From Gemmatales bacterium (GTDB taxonomy: Bacteria > Planctomycetota > Planctomycetia > Gemmatales > HRBIN36), in the NCBI GenBank assembly GCA_025056555.1, contig JANWVZ010000009.1, positions 1-40,553 of the forward strand: a DNA stretch of 40,553 nt. Direction: 5' to 3'. The translations under genes were made by a program, and so were the position numbers. Positions 26,049-35,049 of this stretch are shown in pieces (position 1 is the first letter of the stretch; every line of letters starts with the position of its first letter). The notes beneath the pieces were generated by a model. The model was not told where the DNA came from and did not search any database. It was given only the letters and a program-made list of their open reading frames with translations.

Positions 26049-26828
26049 ATGTCCGATCCTCTGAAAGGTCTGTCGGGATCGTCCTTGCGCACTCTGCTGG
26101 AGTGTTTGTACCGCCACGAGCTGACTGTTGATCAGGTACTGCCCGCCCTGGAACGAACCAGCGTGGCAGACCTCGGTTTTGCCCATGTGGACTTGGACCG
26201 CGAGAAACGGTGTGGTTTTCCTGAAGTGATTTTCTGTGAAGGCAAGACGCCCCAGCAAGTTCTGGAGATTGTGCAACGCCTGAGACAGGCTGGTCAGGAT
26301 TGCCTGGCTACACGTGTGCAGGACGACCAGGCCGACTTATTGCGCCAGCATTTCCCCGAAGCGGAGCAGGATCGAGTCGCCCGCACTTTCTGGCTGGCAC
26401 AACCCCGAACCCGGGAACGATGGGCCGCAGGACGTGTCGGAATTGTCACTGCGGGGACAGCAGACTTACCCGTAGCTCGGGAGGCTTTGGCGACCGTGCG
26501 GGCGTTCGGCTGTGACGCGGAACTGATCGTAGATGTCGGCGTGGCGGGTATTCATCGCTTGCTCCGCCATCTCGAGCGCTTGCGCCAGATGGATGTGCTC
26601 GTCGTGGTTGCCGGTATGGAAGGCGCGCTACCCAGTGCGGTGGGTGGGTTGGTCAGTTGTCCCGTTATTGCTGTGCCTACCAGTGTGGGCTATGGGGCTT
26701 CCCTGGGAGGGCTAGCGGCTTTGCTGAGCATGCTCAACAGCTGCGCCGCCAACGTGGCTGTGGTGAACATTGACAGTGGTTTCAAGGGCGGCTACGTGGC
26801 TGCCCTCATTGCGCGGCGCAGCCACTAG
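26049..26828 (+). CDS. larB: LarB, pyridinium-3,5-dicarboxylic acid mononucleotide synthase
   Basis: The 259-residue protein has the LarB signature: FAHVDLDREKRCGFPEVIFCEGKTP near residue 38, ending in a PurE/AIR-carboxylase-like domain with GIVTAGTADLPVAREA, VVAGMEGALPSAVGGLV, IAVPTSVGYGASLGGLAALLSMLNSC and VNIDSGF. LarB carboxylates and hydrolyses nicotinic acid adenine dinucleotide in the first step of nickel-pincer nucleotide synthesis. LarC and LarE, needed for later steps, are not in this window. LarB homologs also occur in genomes without a LarA enzyme, so the link to the LarA-like gene at 11704-12990 is inferred. It lies two bases after the upstream gene. Confidence 0.92.
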   Translation: MSDPLKGLSGSSLRTLLECLYRHELTVDQVLPALERTSVADLGFAHVDLDREKRCGFPEVIFCEGKTPQQVLEIVQRLRQAGQDCLATRVQDDQADLLRQHFPEAEQDRVARTFWLAQPRTRERWAAGRVGIVTAGTADLPVAREALATVRAFGCDAELIVDVGVAGIHRLLRHLERLRQMDVLVVVAGMEGALPSAVGGLVSCPVIAVPTSVGYGASLGGLAALLSMLNSCAANVAVVNIDSGFKGGYVAALIARRSH

Positions 26829-26997
26829 TAAAGCTGAAACTCCTGGTGTTGGGCGCGGACGGGCCACCAGGAAGTCCTCTGGATGTCAATCAATCCCGCG
26901 GTGACGACGGCCAAGACGGGTTGCTCAAAAGGCGGCGGTTACCGTAAAATGCCTGAGCGCAGTGTCGAAAAGTTGGCTGGCTGCCCCTGGAAGTACT

Positions 26998-28824
26998 ATG
27001 ACGCCGACGGAACGCATTCGCAATTTTTGCATCATCGCTCACATAGATCACGGCAAGAGCACCCTGGCCGACCAGTTCCTGCTGCGGACAGGCGCGATCA
27101 GTCCGCGCGAGTTCCGCGAGCAGGTGTTGGATGACATGGACCTGGAACGAGAACGCGGCATCACCATTCAGATGCACCCGGTAACGATTTACTACACGCC
27201 GACTCATGCTGCGGAAGATGGCCAGGCCATTACCTATGAGCTGAACCTGATTGATACCCCCGGCCATGCTGACTTCAACTACGAGGTCTCGCGCAGTCTG
27301 GCTGCCTGTGAAGGGGCTATTCTGTTGGTGGATGCTACCCAAGGCGTCCAGGCTCAGACCGTGCATAATGCGTTTCTGGCAATGGAGGCAGGGCTGGTTA
27401 TCGTTCCCGTCGTCAACAAGATTGATTTACCCATCGCCCGTCCGGAAGAAACTGTCCTGGAAATGGAACACAGCCTGGCCATCGAGGGGAGCGAAGTGCT
27501 CCTCTGCAGCGCCAAGACCGGCCAGGGGGTTGAGGAAGTAATGCGGGCTATTCTGGAGCGAATCCCGCCACCGGCAGGCACTGCCGAGCAACCGTTGCGT
27601 GCCTTGGTGTTCAACAGTCATTTTGACACGTATCGCGGCGTCGTGGTCTATGTGCGAGTCAAGGACGGAGTGCTGCGGCGAGGTCAGCGGATTCGTTTCA
27701 TGCGCACGGGGCGGGAATACGAAGTGCAGGAATTGGGGCAATTTCGTCCCGCTATGAAGCCTTGTGAAGAACTGGGCCCAGGCCAAGTTGGGTACCTGAC
27801 TGCGGTGATCAAAAATATCCAGGACGTGCGGATCGGCGACACAGTAACCGAAGCTCATCGCCCCGCAGCCGAGCCTTTGCCCGGCTATAAAGAACCAAAA
27901 CCGATGGTGTATAGCGGCTTATATCCCGTCAATAATGCCGACTTCGAGGCGTTACGCGAGGCGTTAGCGCGGCTCAGTCTCAACGATTCGAGCTTCACTT
28001 GGCAACCAGAAACCAGCGAAGGCCTGGGCTTCGGTTTTCGTTGCGGCTTCCTCGGCATGCTGCATCGGGAAATTATCCAGGAACGCATCGAACGCGAAAG
28101 CGGCCTGGAACTGGTGCACACTGCCCCGAATGTAACTTATGAAATCGTCACCCGCACCGGCGAAGTGCTTCAGGTAAAGACACCTCAAGATGTGCCCGAT
28201 GCGGGCCAGATTGCCGAATTCCGCGAACCCATCGTCCGCATCAGTTTTATTATCCCCGCCGAAAACATCGGCGCGATTATGCAACTGTGCATGGAAAGGC
28301 GCGGCACCTTCCTTCGCACGGAATATCTGAGTCCGACTCGCGCGATGCTGGTTTTCGAGATGCCCCTGGCCGAGGTCATTTACGACCTGTACGACAAACT
28401 CAAGTCCATTACCCGGGGCTATGGCACAATGGACTATGAGTTTATCGGTTATCGTCCCGCGGATCTGGTCAAGCTGGACATTCTCGTACATGGCAAGCGC
28501 GTGGATGCGCTGTCAACGATTGTCCATCGCAGCCAGGCAGAACGGCGAGGTCGGTCGTTGGTGAAGAAGTTGCGTCGGGAAATCGCCCGTCATCAATTCG
28601 AGATCGCGCTCCAGGCCGCGATCGGCAGCCGCGTCATTGCGCGGGAAACGATCGCCCCGTTGCGCAAGAACGTGACCGCCAAATGCTATGGCGGCGACAT
28701 TACCCGCAAACGCAAACTCTGGGCACGCCAAGCGGAAGGAAAGAAACGCCTCAAACAGATTGGCCAGGTAGAGATACCCCAGGAGGCTTTCCTGGCCGTC
28801 TTGGGCGAGGATGAAGAAACGTAA
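26998..28824 (+). CDS. lepA: Elongation factor 4 (LepA), ribosome back-translocating GTPase
   Basis: I start at ATG 26998 (MTPTERIRNF) since upstream codons add only a poor extension; this gives 608 residues, the normal length. GTPase motifs are G1 AHIDHGKST (14-22), G2 in ERGITIQ, G3 DTPGH from Asp86 and G4 NKID from residue 140. The LepA-specific C-terminus KLWARQAEGKKRLKQIGQVEIPQEAF is present, separating it from EF-G. LepA binds the ribosome and affects translation under stress and initiation. The gene order LarB-LepA-signal peptidase is likely one transcription unit, and lepA beside lepB is a common pairing in bacteria. Confidence 0.97.
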   Translation: MTPTERIRNFCIIAHIDHGKSTLADQFLLRTGAISPREFREQVLDDMDLERERGITIQMHPVTIYYTPTHAAEDGQAITYELNLIDTPGHADFNYEVSRSLAACEGAILLVDATQGVQAQTVHNAFLAMEAGLVIVPVVNKIDLPIARPEETVLEMEHSLAIEGSEVLLCSAKTGQGVEEVMRAILERIPPPAGTAEQPLRALVFNSHFDTYRGVVVYVRVKDGVLRRGQRIRFMRTGREYEVQELGQFRPAMKPCEELGPGQVGYLTAVIKNIQDVRIGDTVTEAHRPAAEPLPGYKEPKPMVYSGLYPVNNADFEALREALARLSLNDSSFTWQPETSEGLGFGFRCGFLGMLHREIIQERIERESGLELVHTAPNVTYEIVTRTGEVLQVKTPQDVPDAGQIAEFREPIVRISFIIPAENIGAIMQLCMERRGTFLRTEYLSPTRAMLVFEMPLAEVIYDLYDKLKSITRGYGTMDYEFIGYRPADLVKLDILVHGKRVDALSTIVHRSQAERRGRSLVKKLRREIARHQFEIALQAAIGSRVIARETIAPLRKNVTAKCYGGDITRKRKLWARQAEGKKRLKQIGQVEIPQEAFLAVLGEDEET

Positions 28825-28947
28825 GCGTGGCCTTGCTGGCATAATCTCCAGGGTCGCTTTCCGACCGTCGCCTGACCAACTGGCCATGCTTCAAGCTGCC
28901 GAGTTCTTCCTCACTCCCTGAGGTCGAAAACTGCGAAGGATATACCT

Positions 28948-31128
28948 ATGACTGAGAAGCCCTCGCCAGAGACCAACTCCGAAGTCCATGCGGGCAATCC
29001 TTCGAGTGGCGCGGAGAATACTAGCGCGCCTCGCCCTGCGGATTCAGCTTCGTCTGGCAGCGCGGCACCGAGCCCGCCTTCACCTTCCCCCGCATCCTCA
29101 AGCCCGGCACGGACTGCGGGGAGTGCCTCGGCTCCGAAACCCGCCCCTGCCGATCAAGCCCCGGGCCCTGCCCATGTTCCCGCCACCCCTCACGAAGCTC
29201 ATTCGCCCCACGCGGAAAAATCCTCGTTCCGCGAACTGCTGGACACCATAGTGTTCGTAATATTCCTGGTGCTGTTGCTCAAGACCTTCATAGCAGAGGC
29301 GTTTGTCATTCCTACGGGTTCGATGGCCCCGACGCGTTTGGGCAATCACTTCGTCAACACCTGCCCGCAATGTGGACACGAATATTACGTTGGCTATAGT
29401 TCCGACAGTTTTCGTCGCCGTGCTGAGCCGCCTGAATATGTTGTTTGCCCCAACTGCCGGCACGCCCACTCACCGGCTTGGATCGAGGGAGGCGATAAGG
29501 TGCTGGTGCTGAAAACGATTTACGATTTCCGCAAGCCCGACCCCGCGCAGCATCGCCACGATACCATTGTGTTCAAGTTTCCGGGCTGGGGAGAACGGGC
29601 CATTGGAGATCAGGAATTTGAAGGCCCCACTTCTCCCCACTATATGCAGGCATTTTCGCCGTATAACTATATCAAGCGGCTCTGGGGTTTTCCGGGCGAG
29701 CGGTTGGCTATCTGGTTAGGAGATGTCTATCTCGCCACTGACGAAGAAAAACCCAAGCTGACGATCCTCCGCAAAAGGCCAGACCGACTGTTGGACATGC
29801 GGCAACTGGTGTATGATGCCGATCATGAACCACGAGCGTTGGCTGAGGCTCTGTCGCGTTGGGAGGACGAGGCAGTCCGGCCCGTGCCTGGCGCGGAGCG
29901 TCCTGGTCAGAGGCGTGCTGCCGATCATTGGCAACGACAACTCCAACCGGCCGATTCAGGTTTTGCCGCGGAGTTCCACGTCCAGGCTGGCGACACCCCG
30001 CGGTGCCTGCGCTATGAACATCGGGTGCCCAAGGAATGGAACCTCGCCGCAGAAGGCGGAGCCGCCGATGGGGAGCGAGGCCGTCGGCGGGTCTTTCTCG
30101 AAGCCACTGCCGAGCAAATCCGCAAAGAGCCTCCTTTGCCGCAGCTCATCACGGATTTCACAGCCTACAACTGGACGAATCTGAGTCGCTACAGCTGGCA
30201 CTGGGTGCGCGATTTGATGCTTGATTGTGAATTGGAGGTGCTCCGTGCGGAGGGAACGCTGGCTTTGGAGCTGATCGCCGGCGTTGACCGTTATCGCGCC
30301 GAGTTCGAGCTGTCCACGGGCCAATGCCGTTTGCACGCCTGGCGTGAAGGGTTGCCCTTGCAACTGCCCGATTCCAGGACCCGTCCCACTGTCGTTACTC
30401 GTCCCGGCCGTTATCACTTGCAGTTTGCCGACTTCGATCAACGCCTCACTGTGTGGGTCAACGGGAAGCTGGTGTTTGGCGACGGCGTCGAGGTGCCACC
30501 GTTACGTGCTGACCAGCAAGGTCCGCGCCTGGCTGATCTGGCTCCGGCGGGTATTTGGGCTCATCGCACGGAAGTAAAAGTGCGGCATTTACAACTTTGG
30601 CGCGACATCTATTACACTCAACGCGATCCGGAGGATGTGCGGTTGATTCTCGTGGGATCAGGCGGGCAGGTCATCGAAGCGAGTGATGTTGTCAGCTTGA
30701 AGAATGTTCCCCTCGAGAAATACCGCCAATGGGCCGAGAATGTCTTTCGCAAACTGGCCGAGGAGAAGCCCCTGGACTACCGCGACGCTTTATCTGCGGA
30801 GCAAGCAGCCCTGCACCGCATCCGCCCGGAGCGATGGGCACCGTATTACCCCCGGGGCATAGTCACCCACCAGATTACGCCGGCCGGCACCGTGGCCTTT
30901 GGCACCGAAGGAAGCTACGCCGAGCCTGCTTTTTATCCTGATCGGCCTCATGGAGGACCGCGAGTCTTTGGGCCGGATGAATACTTCGTGCTCGGAGATA
31001 ACAGCACCTCCAGCCAGGATAGTCGCGCCTGGGGTCAAGTTCCCGAACGCTTGCTGATGGGCAAAGCAGTAGTCGTGTATTTTCCGTTTCGGCCCTTCGG
31101 CTCGCCTCGATTGGGTCTGATTCGCTAA
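28948..31128 (+). CDS. lepB: Signal peptidase I with zinc ribbon and about 440-residue insertion
   Basis: At 726 residues it is two to three times the usual size. A Pro/Ala/Ser-rich N-terminus (1-90) precedes one TM helix (about 94-118, LLDTIVFVIFLVLLLKTFIAEAF). The catalytic Ser125 lies in IPTGSMAPT. A zinc ribbon (C139-x2-C142, C167-x2-C170) follows. The general-base Lys243 lies in YIKRLWGFPGE. Box E, GDNSTSSQDSRAWG, starts at Asp684. Between Lys243 and Box E lies an insertion of about 440 residues with a jelly-roll-like beta domain (LQFADFDQRLTVWVNGKLVF), which may recognise cargo or envelope material. The catalytic dyad is intact, so it is probably active. Next to lepA. Confidence 0.93.
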   Translation: MTEKPSPETNSEVHAGNPSSGAENTSAPRPADSASSGSAAPSPPSPSPASSSPARTAGSASAPKPAPADQAPGPAHVPATPHEAHSPHAEKSSFRELLDTIVFVIFLVLLLKTFIAEAFVIPTGSMAPTRLGNHFVNTCPQCGHEYYVGYSSDSFRRRAEPPEYVVCPNCRHAHSPAWIEGGDKVLVLKTIYDFRKPDPAQHRHDTIVFKFPGWGERAIGDQEFEGPTSPHYMQAFSPYNYIKRLWGFPGERLAIWLGDVYLATDEEKPKLTILRKRPDRLLDMRQLVYDADHEPRALAEALSRWEDEAVRPVPGAERPGQRRAADHWQRQLQPADSGFAAEFHVQAGDTPRCLRYEHRVPKEWNLAAEGGAADGERGRRRVFLEATAEQIRKEPPLPQLITDFTAYNWTNLSRYSWHWVRDLMLDCELEVLRAEGTLALELIAGVDRYRAEFELSTGQCRLHAWREGLPLQLPDSRTRPTVVTRPGRYHLQFADFDQRLTVWVNGKLVFGDGVEVPPLRADQQGPRLADLAPAGIWAHRTEVKVRHLQLWRDIYYTQRDPEDVRLILVGSGGQVIEASDVVSLKNVPLEKYRQWAENVFRKLAEEKPLDYRDALSAEQAALHRIRPERWAPYYPRGIVTHQITPAGTVAFGTEGSYAEPAFYPDRPHGGPRVFGPDEYFVLGDNSTSSQDSRAWGQVPERLLMGKAVVVYFPFRPFGSPRLGLIR

Positions 31129-31156
31129 ACTCGGCTGAAACAGGCAGGCGTACTCT

Positions 31157-31546
31157 ATGCTGCGTAGTTGCGACGTCCAGATTCGTGTCCGCTATGCTGA
31201 AACCGATCGCATGGGCTTGCTTCACCACGCCCAGTACCTGGTGTACTTCGAGCAGGGCCGGACTGAGCTGCTGCGTCTGCAGGGCATCAGCTATCGTGAG
31301 CTCGAGGATGCCGGCTATTTTCTGGTCGTCGTCGAGGCCAAGCTCAAATTCCGCCGACCAGCTTACTACGACGACCTCTTATCGCTGCGCACCATACTGC
31401 ACCGCATTACCCCCGTGCGTATAGAACATCGCTACGAACTCTACCGCAAGGAGGAACTTCTCGCCGAAGGCGAAACTACCTTGGCCTGTGTGGATCGCTG
31501 CGGCAAACTGCAACCGCTGCCCGGGGTCTTGCGCCCCGCCGATTAG
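31157..31546 (+). CDS. Acyl-CoA thioesterase of the 4HBT (YbgC) hotdog family
   Basis: The 129-residue protein carries the hotdog-fold catalytic region RVRYAETDRMGLLHHAQYLVYFEQGRTELL. Asp17 is the position of the catalytic Asp in 4-hydroxybenzoyl-CoA thioesterase, and the long helix FEQGRTELLR follows as in YbgC. The C-terminal EHRYELYRKEELLAEGETTLACVD matches the last two strands. It hydrolyses acyl-CoA in the cytosol; the chain length preferred is unknown. It is 28 bases downstream of lepB and may be co-transcribed. No Tol-Pal genes adjoin it, unlike in proteobacteria. Confidence 0.93.
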   Translation: MLRSCDVQIRVRYAETDRMGLLHHAQYLVYFEQGRTELLRLQGISYRELEDAGYFLVVVEAKLKFRRPAYYDDLLSLRTILHRITPVRIEHRYELYRKEELLAEGETTLACVDRCGKLQPLPGVLRPAD

Positions 31547-31639
31547 CCTCCGCCGACTCGAACTTCTGTCAGCACGACACGCTGCCACAGGCTTGCCGCA
31601 CTGAGTTTGCCTGATGGCGCGCTTTGGAGTGGATCCGAG

Positions 31640-32152
31640 ATGAAGCGTTTTGTCGTCCGCTGGCTGCTTCCGACAATTTTCTGTCTGCTGCCCATTTCGG
31701 GTGGTGTGGCTCTTGCTCTGGCTATGCCGGAGGCCGCCTGGCGCTTTTATGTGGGTCGGGTTCGGGAGTCGTATCTCGATTGGTTGATTCTGGGGCTGGG
31801 CAGCAGCCTGGCCCTGATCCAACTGGTATTATCCTGGCGGGCGCTGCGTTGGCAGGATGTGGATTTCGATCATCGACCGGACGACGTCTTACAGCAAATG
31901 GCTTGGGCTGCCGAATGGTTCCCGTTACTGGGATTGTTCGGCACCGTCGCGGGCATATTGCAGACGTTTGCGGTCATCGGGCTGCGTCAGACCGTGCCGC
32001 AGCAGGAGATTCTCCGCTTGTACGCGCCCGCCCTGACCACGACGGCCAGCGGCCTGCTGATGGCCCTGGTCAATGTCGTGCCCTGGTGGCTGGTGGTGGT
32101 CGGACGCCGATTGATTTTGTCTTTGGCACTCCGACCTGCTCGCTTCGGCTAA
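31640..32152 (+). CDS. Small MotA/TolQ/ExbB-like membrane protein
   Basis: I chose ATG 31640 (MKRFVVRW) over the upstream TTG because it gives a normal membrane N-terminus; the result is 170 residues, shorter than typical ExbB. Four hydrophobic helices are visible: about 8-32, 46-66, 92-118 and 135-165. The third and fourth carry the family core, AAEWFPLLGLFGTVAGILQTFAVIG and YAPALTTTASGLLMALVNVVPWW, matching the ExbB/TolQ GTVxGxxxTF and ALTTTxxGL motifs. It is followed 45 bases later by an ExbD-like gene, so it probably forms a proton channel. The third gene of the set is a proline-rich envelope protein. Confidence 0.82.
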   Translation: MKRFVVRWLLPTIFCLLPISGGVALALAMPEAAWRFYVGRVRESYLDWLILGLGSSLALIQLVLSWRALRWQDVDFDHRPDDVLQQMAWAAEWFPLLGLFGTVAGILQTFAVIGLRQTVPQQEILRLYAPALTTTASGLLMALVNVVPWWLVVVGRRLILSLALRPARFG

Positions 32153-32197
32153 GCCTGCAGGGTTCAGCCTGCCCGAGGCAAACTGCGAGCTCTGGAA

Positions 32198-32704
32198 ATG
32201 CCGCAGGAAAAAACAGCTTGGCCAGCGCGAAGCATCACCCGCTTCCTGCTTCCCATGGCGGATGTCATGGCCTTGCTCTTTTCGTTATTTCTCCTACTAC
32301 CCCATCTGGTAACGCTTCCTGGCGCCAGCCATGTTCCGCGACCGGGTCGGGGCCTCTGGACACCAGAGGAGCAACAGCGGGTCTGGGAAGAATTGACGCA
32401 GTTACGCCGCTCCAGCGAGGCCTTACCGGGATTTCGGGATTATCTCGTGCCCCTGAAAATTGATGGGGATACGGGACGACTCTACTTGCAGACCGAAGGA
32501 CGCGACATCGAGATCACCGACCAGAATGTGCGGGCGGTCATTGACGATTTCCGTCAACGTGCCGCTCGCGCAGGTCAAAAACGCCTGACTTTCTTACTCA
32601 TAGCGGATTATTCCAAGCCCCATCCCGACCAGCGCGATGAAGCCCGCTTTCGCCGCTGGTTCGCCGGCTGCCGCTATGAGTACATTCCGCCGCCTCGCTA
32701 CTGA
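32198..32704 (+). CDS. ExbD/MotB-like single-TM protein
   Basis: The 168-residue protein has one N-terminal TM helix, LPMADVMALLFSLFLLLPHLV. Asp22 sits in the place of the proton-binding TM Asp of ExbD, TolR and MotB, and the LPMAD context matches. The extracytoplasmic part shows alternating strands and helices (RDIEITDQNVRAVIDDFRQRAARAGQKRLTFLLIADYS). The sequence beyond the TM does not match ExbD closely, and no OmpA/peptidoglycan-binding motif is seen, unlike MotB. It is paired with the small ExbB-like gene upstream and a proline-rich protein gene downstream. Confidence 0.72.
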   Translation: MPQEKTAWPARSITRFLLPMADVMALLFSLFLLLPHLVTLPGASHVPRPGRGLWTPEEQQRVWEELTQLRRSSEALPGFRDYLVPLKIDGDTGRLYLQTEGRDIEITDQNVRAVIDDFRQRAARAGQKRLTFLLIADYSKPHPDQRDEARFRRWFAGCRYEYIPPPRY

Positions 32705-32753
32705 TCGCGCTCGCCGCATTCGCACCACTAACACCATCGGCAAGGAGACGAAC

Positions 32754-33482
32754 ATGGCGGAGCTGTGGCAATGGTTGTTGGAACTAACCTGGTGGCTCCG
32801 TCTCCTCATGAGCGTCGCCGCGTTTCTCGGAGGTGCCGTGCTCGCCGGTTGGTTGCTTGCACTGAGCACTTGGGCTTTACGTCGGGAAACCTCCAAACGC
32901 ACACGCCTGGTGACGCGGCTGAGCGGTGGCACCCTGGCCGGCCTGCTTACCTGGTTGTTCCTGCACTTTGCCCCGGTCGGCTCAGGTTCGGGCAGCGGGT
33001 CAGGCACTTCGATGAACGATCTCACCGAGCACATACCCTCTTCCCCGCAGCAGGTTTCCGAAGAACCCCCTCCGCCGTTACCACCGGAAAAGACACGTGG
33101 GCCGTTGGCCTCCACGCTCGCCTCGTCGGGCAAATGGGTGCTACGGCTCAAACTGCTCGGTCCTGAGTCTTCTCCCAGATACGAACCGCCAGACCGATAC
33201 TTCAGCGTGATTGATGCCATAGCCTCCGACCCTATCGGCCTCTTGTCGCCAAACCCCACTTTACCAAACCACTCCCTCAACGCCGATAGCGTGCTCCATC
33301 TGGTCAAAGAGTTCCAGTCTCAAGGCATAGTCGAAGCCGTCGAACTGCATGTTACCCCCTTCAGTACCAGCCTGAAGAATCACGAAGTCGCCAAGCTCCG
33401 CCGCTTACTCATGGAGGCTAAGGTGCGCTTGGAACACCCTGACCCTGATAATCCTAAATACTCCCCTCTAGTGGGACGCTGA
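32754..33482 (+). CDS. Two-TM protein with Pro-rich linker and extracytoplasmic domain
   Basis: The frame is open from 32637, but ATG 32754 has CAAGGAGACG ahead of it and does not overlap the previous gene; this gives 242 residues. TM1 is about 14-42 (LRLLMSVAAFLGGAVLAGWLLAL) and TM2 about 58-76 (LSGGTLAGLLTWLFLHFAP). A Gly/Ser linker (GSGSGSGTS) and a Pro-rich stretch (EEPPPPLPPEK) follow. A domain of about 120 residues ends the protein, with ADSVLHLVKEFQSQGIVEAVELHVTPF. The membrane-anchor, Pro linker and C-terminal domain layout recalls TonB, although sequence similarity to TonB is not evident. Unknown family, likely partner of the two upstream genes. Confidence 0.7.
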   Translation: MAELWQWLLELTWWLRLLMSVAAFLGGAVLAGWLLALSTWALRRETSKRTRLVTRLSGGTLAGLLTWLFLHFAPVGSGSGSGSGTSMNDLTEHIPSSPQQVSEEPPPPLPPEKTRGPLASTLASSGKWVLRLKLLGPESSPRYEPPDRYFSVIDAIASDPIGLLSPNPTLPNHSLNADSVLHLVKEFQSQGIVEAVELHVTPFSTSLKNHEVAKLRRLLMEAKVRLEHPDPDNPKYSPLVGR

Positions 33483-34135
33483 TGCAAACCATGTCGCCCG
33501 CCGAGACCTTACACACCTTCCCCTTTCCAGGTGCCACCGGGGGACGTTGACGGCTGCGACGGCTCATAGCCCCGTTCTTTTCCGGTCCTGATCAGACCAG
33601 GCGCATGGACCGCCTACAGAGACTGGGCCGTGATTCACCGTGAGTTATTTGGAGCAGTTGCCACGCAACGGACAAGGTGGCCACAGCCAGGCGAGCTGCT
33701 GAGCCCTGAGACAACAGGCTTTTTTGCAAACCGTTGCCTCCGTCGTTTACCTGTGGACTTACAGAGCGGATACCGCGGGACGGAAGCCGTGAATAGTTGG
33801 TGAATGGAAGACCTGAGCGGCCAACAAAACGACAATAAACCCGCGCTTGATGCGATAGAATCAGGCAGATGCCGCGCGCAGAAGCGGAATGGTTTCCGTT
33901 TGGCGATGTCGGTAATCCCCATAGCTGCGGCAGAGCAAGCACAAGTCGGAGGGAAAAATATAAGCCTCGATCTTGCCAAGAGTTGAGGGCGCGGAACAGC
34001 TGGAGCGGAGCAAACGTAAGGGCAGATTTCGCGGTGATTAGGCGGGTCGGCAGCCAGTTCGACGTGTCGGCAGGCAAATGAAGTATAGGATAACTACACA
34101 GGGCAAGCAGGCTCGAAATACAGCGCACGGCAACT
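33483..34135. other. Non-coding gap before the DUF58 operon
   Basis: The 653 bases between the three-gene set and the DUF58 gene hold no convincing gene. The longest frame (minus, 178 residues) is Ser/Leu/Arg-rich with no pattern. No MoxR-type AAA ATPase gene, often found before DUF58, is present here. An AT-rich patch near 33955 (AAAAATATAAG) is promoter-like but has no clear -35 box. Confidence 0.5.
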
Positions 34136-35032
34136 ATGGCAAACGTGCAGCAATATCTGCGGCCGGATGTGATTCGCCAGGTGAGTCGGCTCGACCTGCG
34201 GGCGAAGTTTATTGTCCAGGGTTTTCTGGCGGGATTACACGTCAGCCCGTTTCATGGCTTCAGCGTGGAATTCAGCGAGCATCGCAAATATGAACCGGGA
34301 GATGACGTCAAAGACATTGACTGGAATGTTTACGCCCGTACCGAGCGTCTGTATGTCAAAAAGTTTCAGGCAGAGACCAATCTCACCTGTTATCTGGCGA
34401 TGGATTTGAGCAAATCCATGGATTACACCTATCGCCAATCGCTGACGAAGTTTGGCTATGCCATCAATCTGGCCGCGGCCATGAGTTATCTCATGATTCA
34501 GCAGCAAGACCCGACCGGCCTGGTAACCTTCGACACGGAAATTCGTGCTTTCCTCCCGCCGAAAAGCAAACGAACGCAGATCGGTGCAATTCTCAGTGTG
34601 CTGGATGCAGCCCGGCCGCAAGGTCAGACCGACGTGGCCCACTGCCTGCATCAGATCGCCCGAATCATTCGCAAGCGCAGCCTGGTGATTCTTTTCAGCG
34701 ACCTGCTTACCGACGTAGAACCGGTGATTCACGCTTTGCATCACCTGCGCCACGACGGTAACGAAGTGATCATTTTCCAGGTGTTAGACGAAGCAGAGGT
34801 CACGTTTCCGTTCCGCAATGTGGTCGAACTGGAGGATACAGAAACGCTTGAACGACTGACCCTGGATGCCCGTGGGGTGCGCGACGGCTACCTGCAGGCC
34901 TTGGCCGAGTTTACCCAACAACTCGACCGGGAATGTCTCAAGGCTAATATTGACATTATCCGCGTGCACACGGGACAAAACTTCGACCGTGCTCTGATCC
35001 AATACCTGACCGAACGACAAAAGCGCTTCTGA
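34136..35032 (+). CDS. DUF58 domain protein (VWA-like)
   Basis: The 298-residue protein has the DUF58 core: FSEHRKYEPGDDVKDIDWNVYARTERLYVKKF near residues 45-78, equivalent to the family R-x-Y-x-x-G-D...I-D-W motif. A VWA-like fold follows with YLAMDLSKSMDY, where the Asp-x-Ser-x-Ser metal-site motif is intact, and SLVILFSDLL near 190. The family is usually encoded beside MoxR AAA ATPases and VWA genes and is linked to chaperone-like maturation of protein complexes. No MoxR is visible in this window. The BatA-type gene starts 18 bases downstream, so they are probably co-transcribed. Confidence 0.9.
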   Translation: MANVQQYLRPDVIRQVSRLDLRAKFIVQGFLAGLHVSPFHGFSVEFSEHRKYEPGDDVKDIDWNVYARTERLYVKKFQAETNLTCYLAMDLSKSMDYTYRQSLTKFGYAINLAAAMSYLMIQQQDPTGLVTFDTEIRAFLPPKSKRTQIGAILSVLDAARPQGQTDVAHCLHQIARIIRKRSLVILFSDLLTDVEPVIHALHHLRHDGNEVIIFQVLDEAEVTFPFRNVVELEDTETLERLTLDARGVRDGYLQALAEFTQQLDRECLKANIDIIRVHTGQNFDRALIQYLTERQKRF

Positions 35033-35049
35033 AATCCGGGCAGGACATC

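Noticed and set aside
31640-32704. The MotA/ExbD-like pair considered as a Zorya defence system
   Set aside because: No OmpA-type peptidoglycan-binding domain in the second protein and no helicase or ZorC/ZorE-like gene follows.
33592-34128. A 178-residue minus-strand frame in the gap before DUF58
   Set aside because: Composition is Ser/Leu/Arg-rich with no domain, signal or ribosome site, and nothing indicates a gene.
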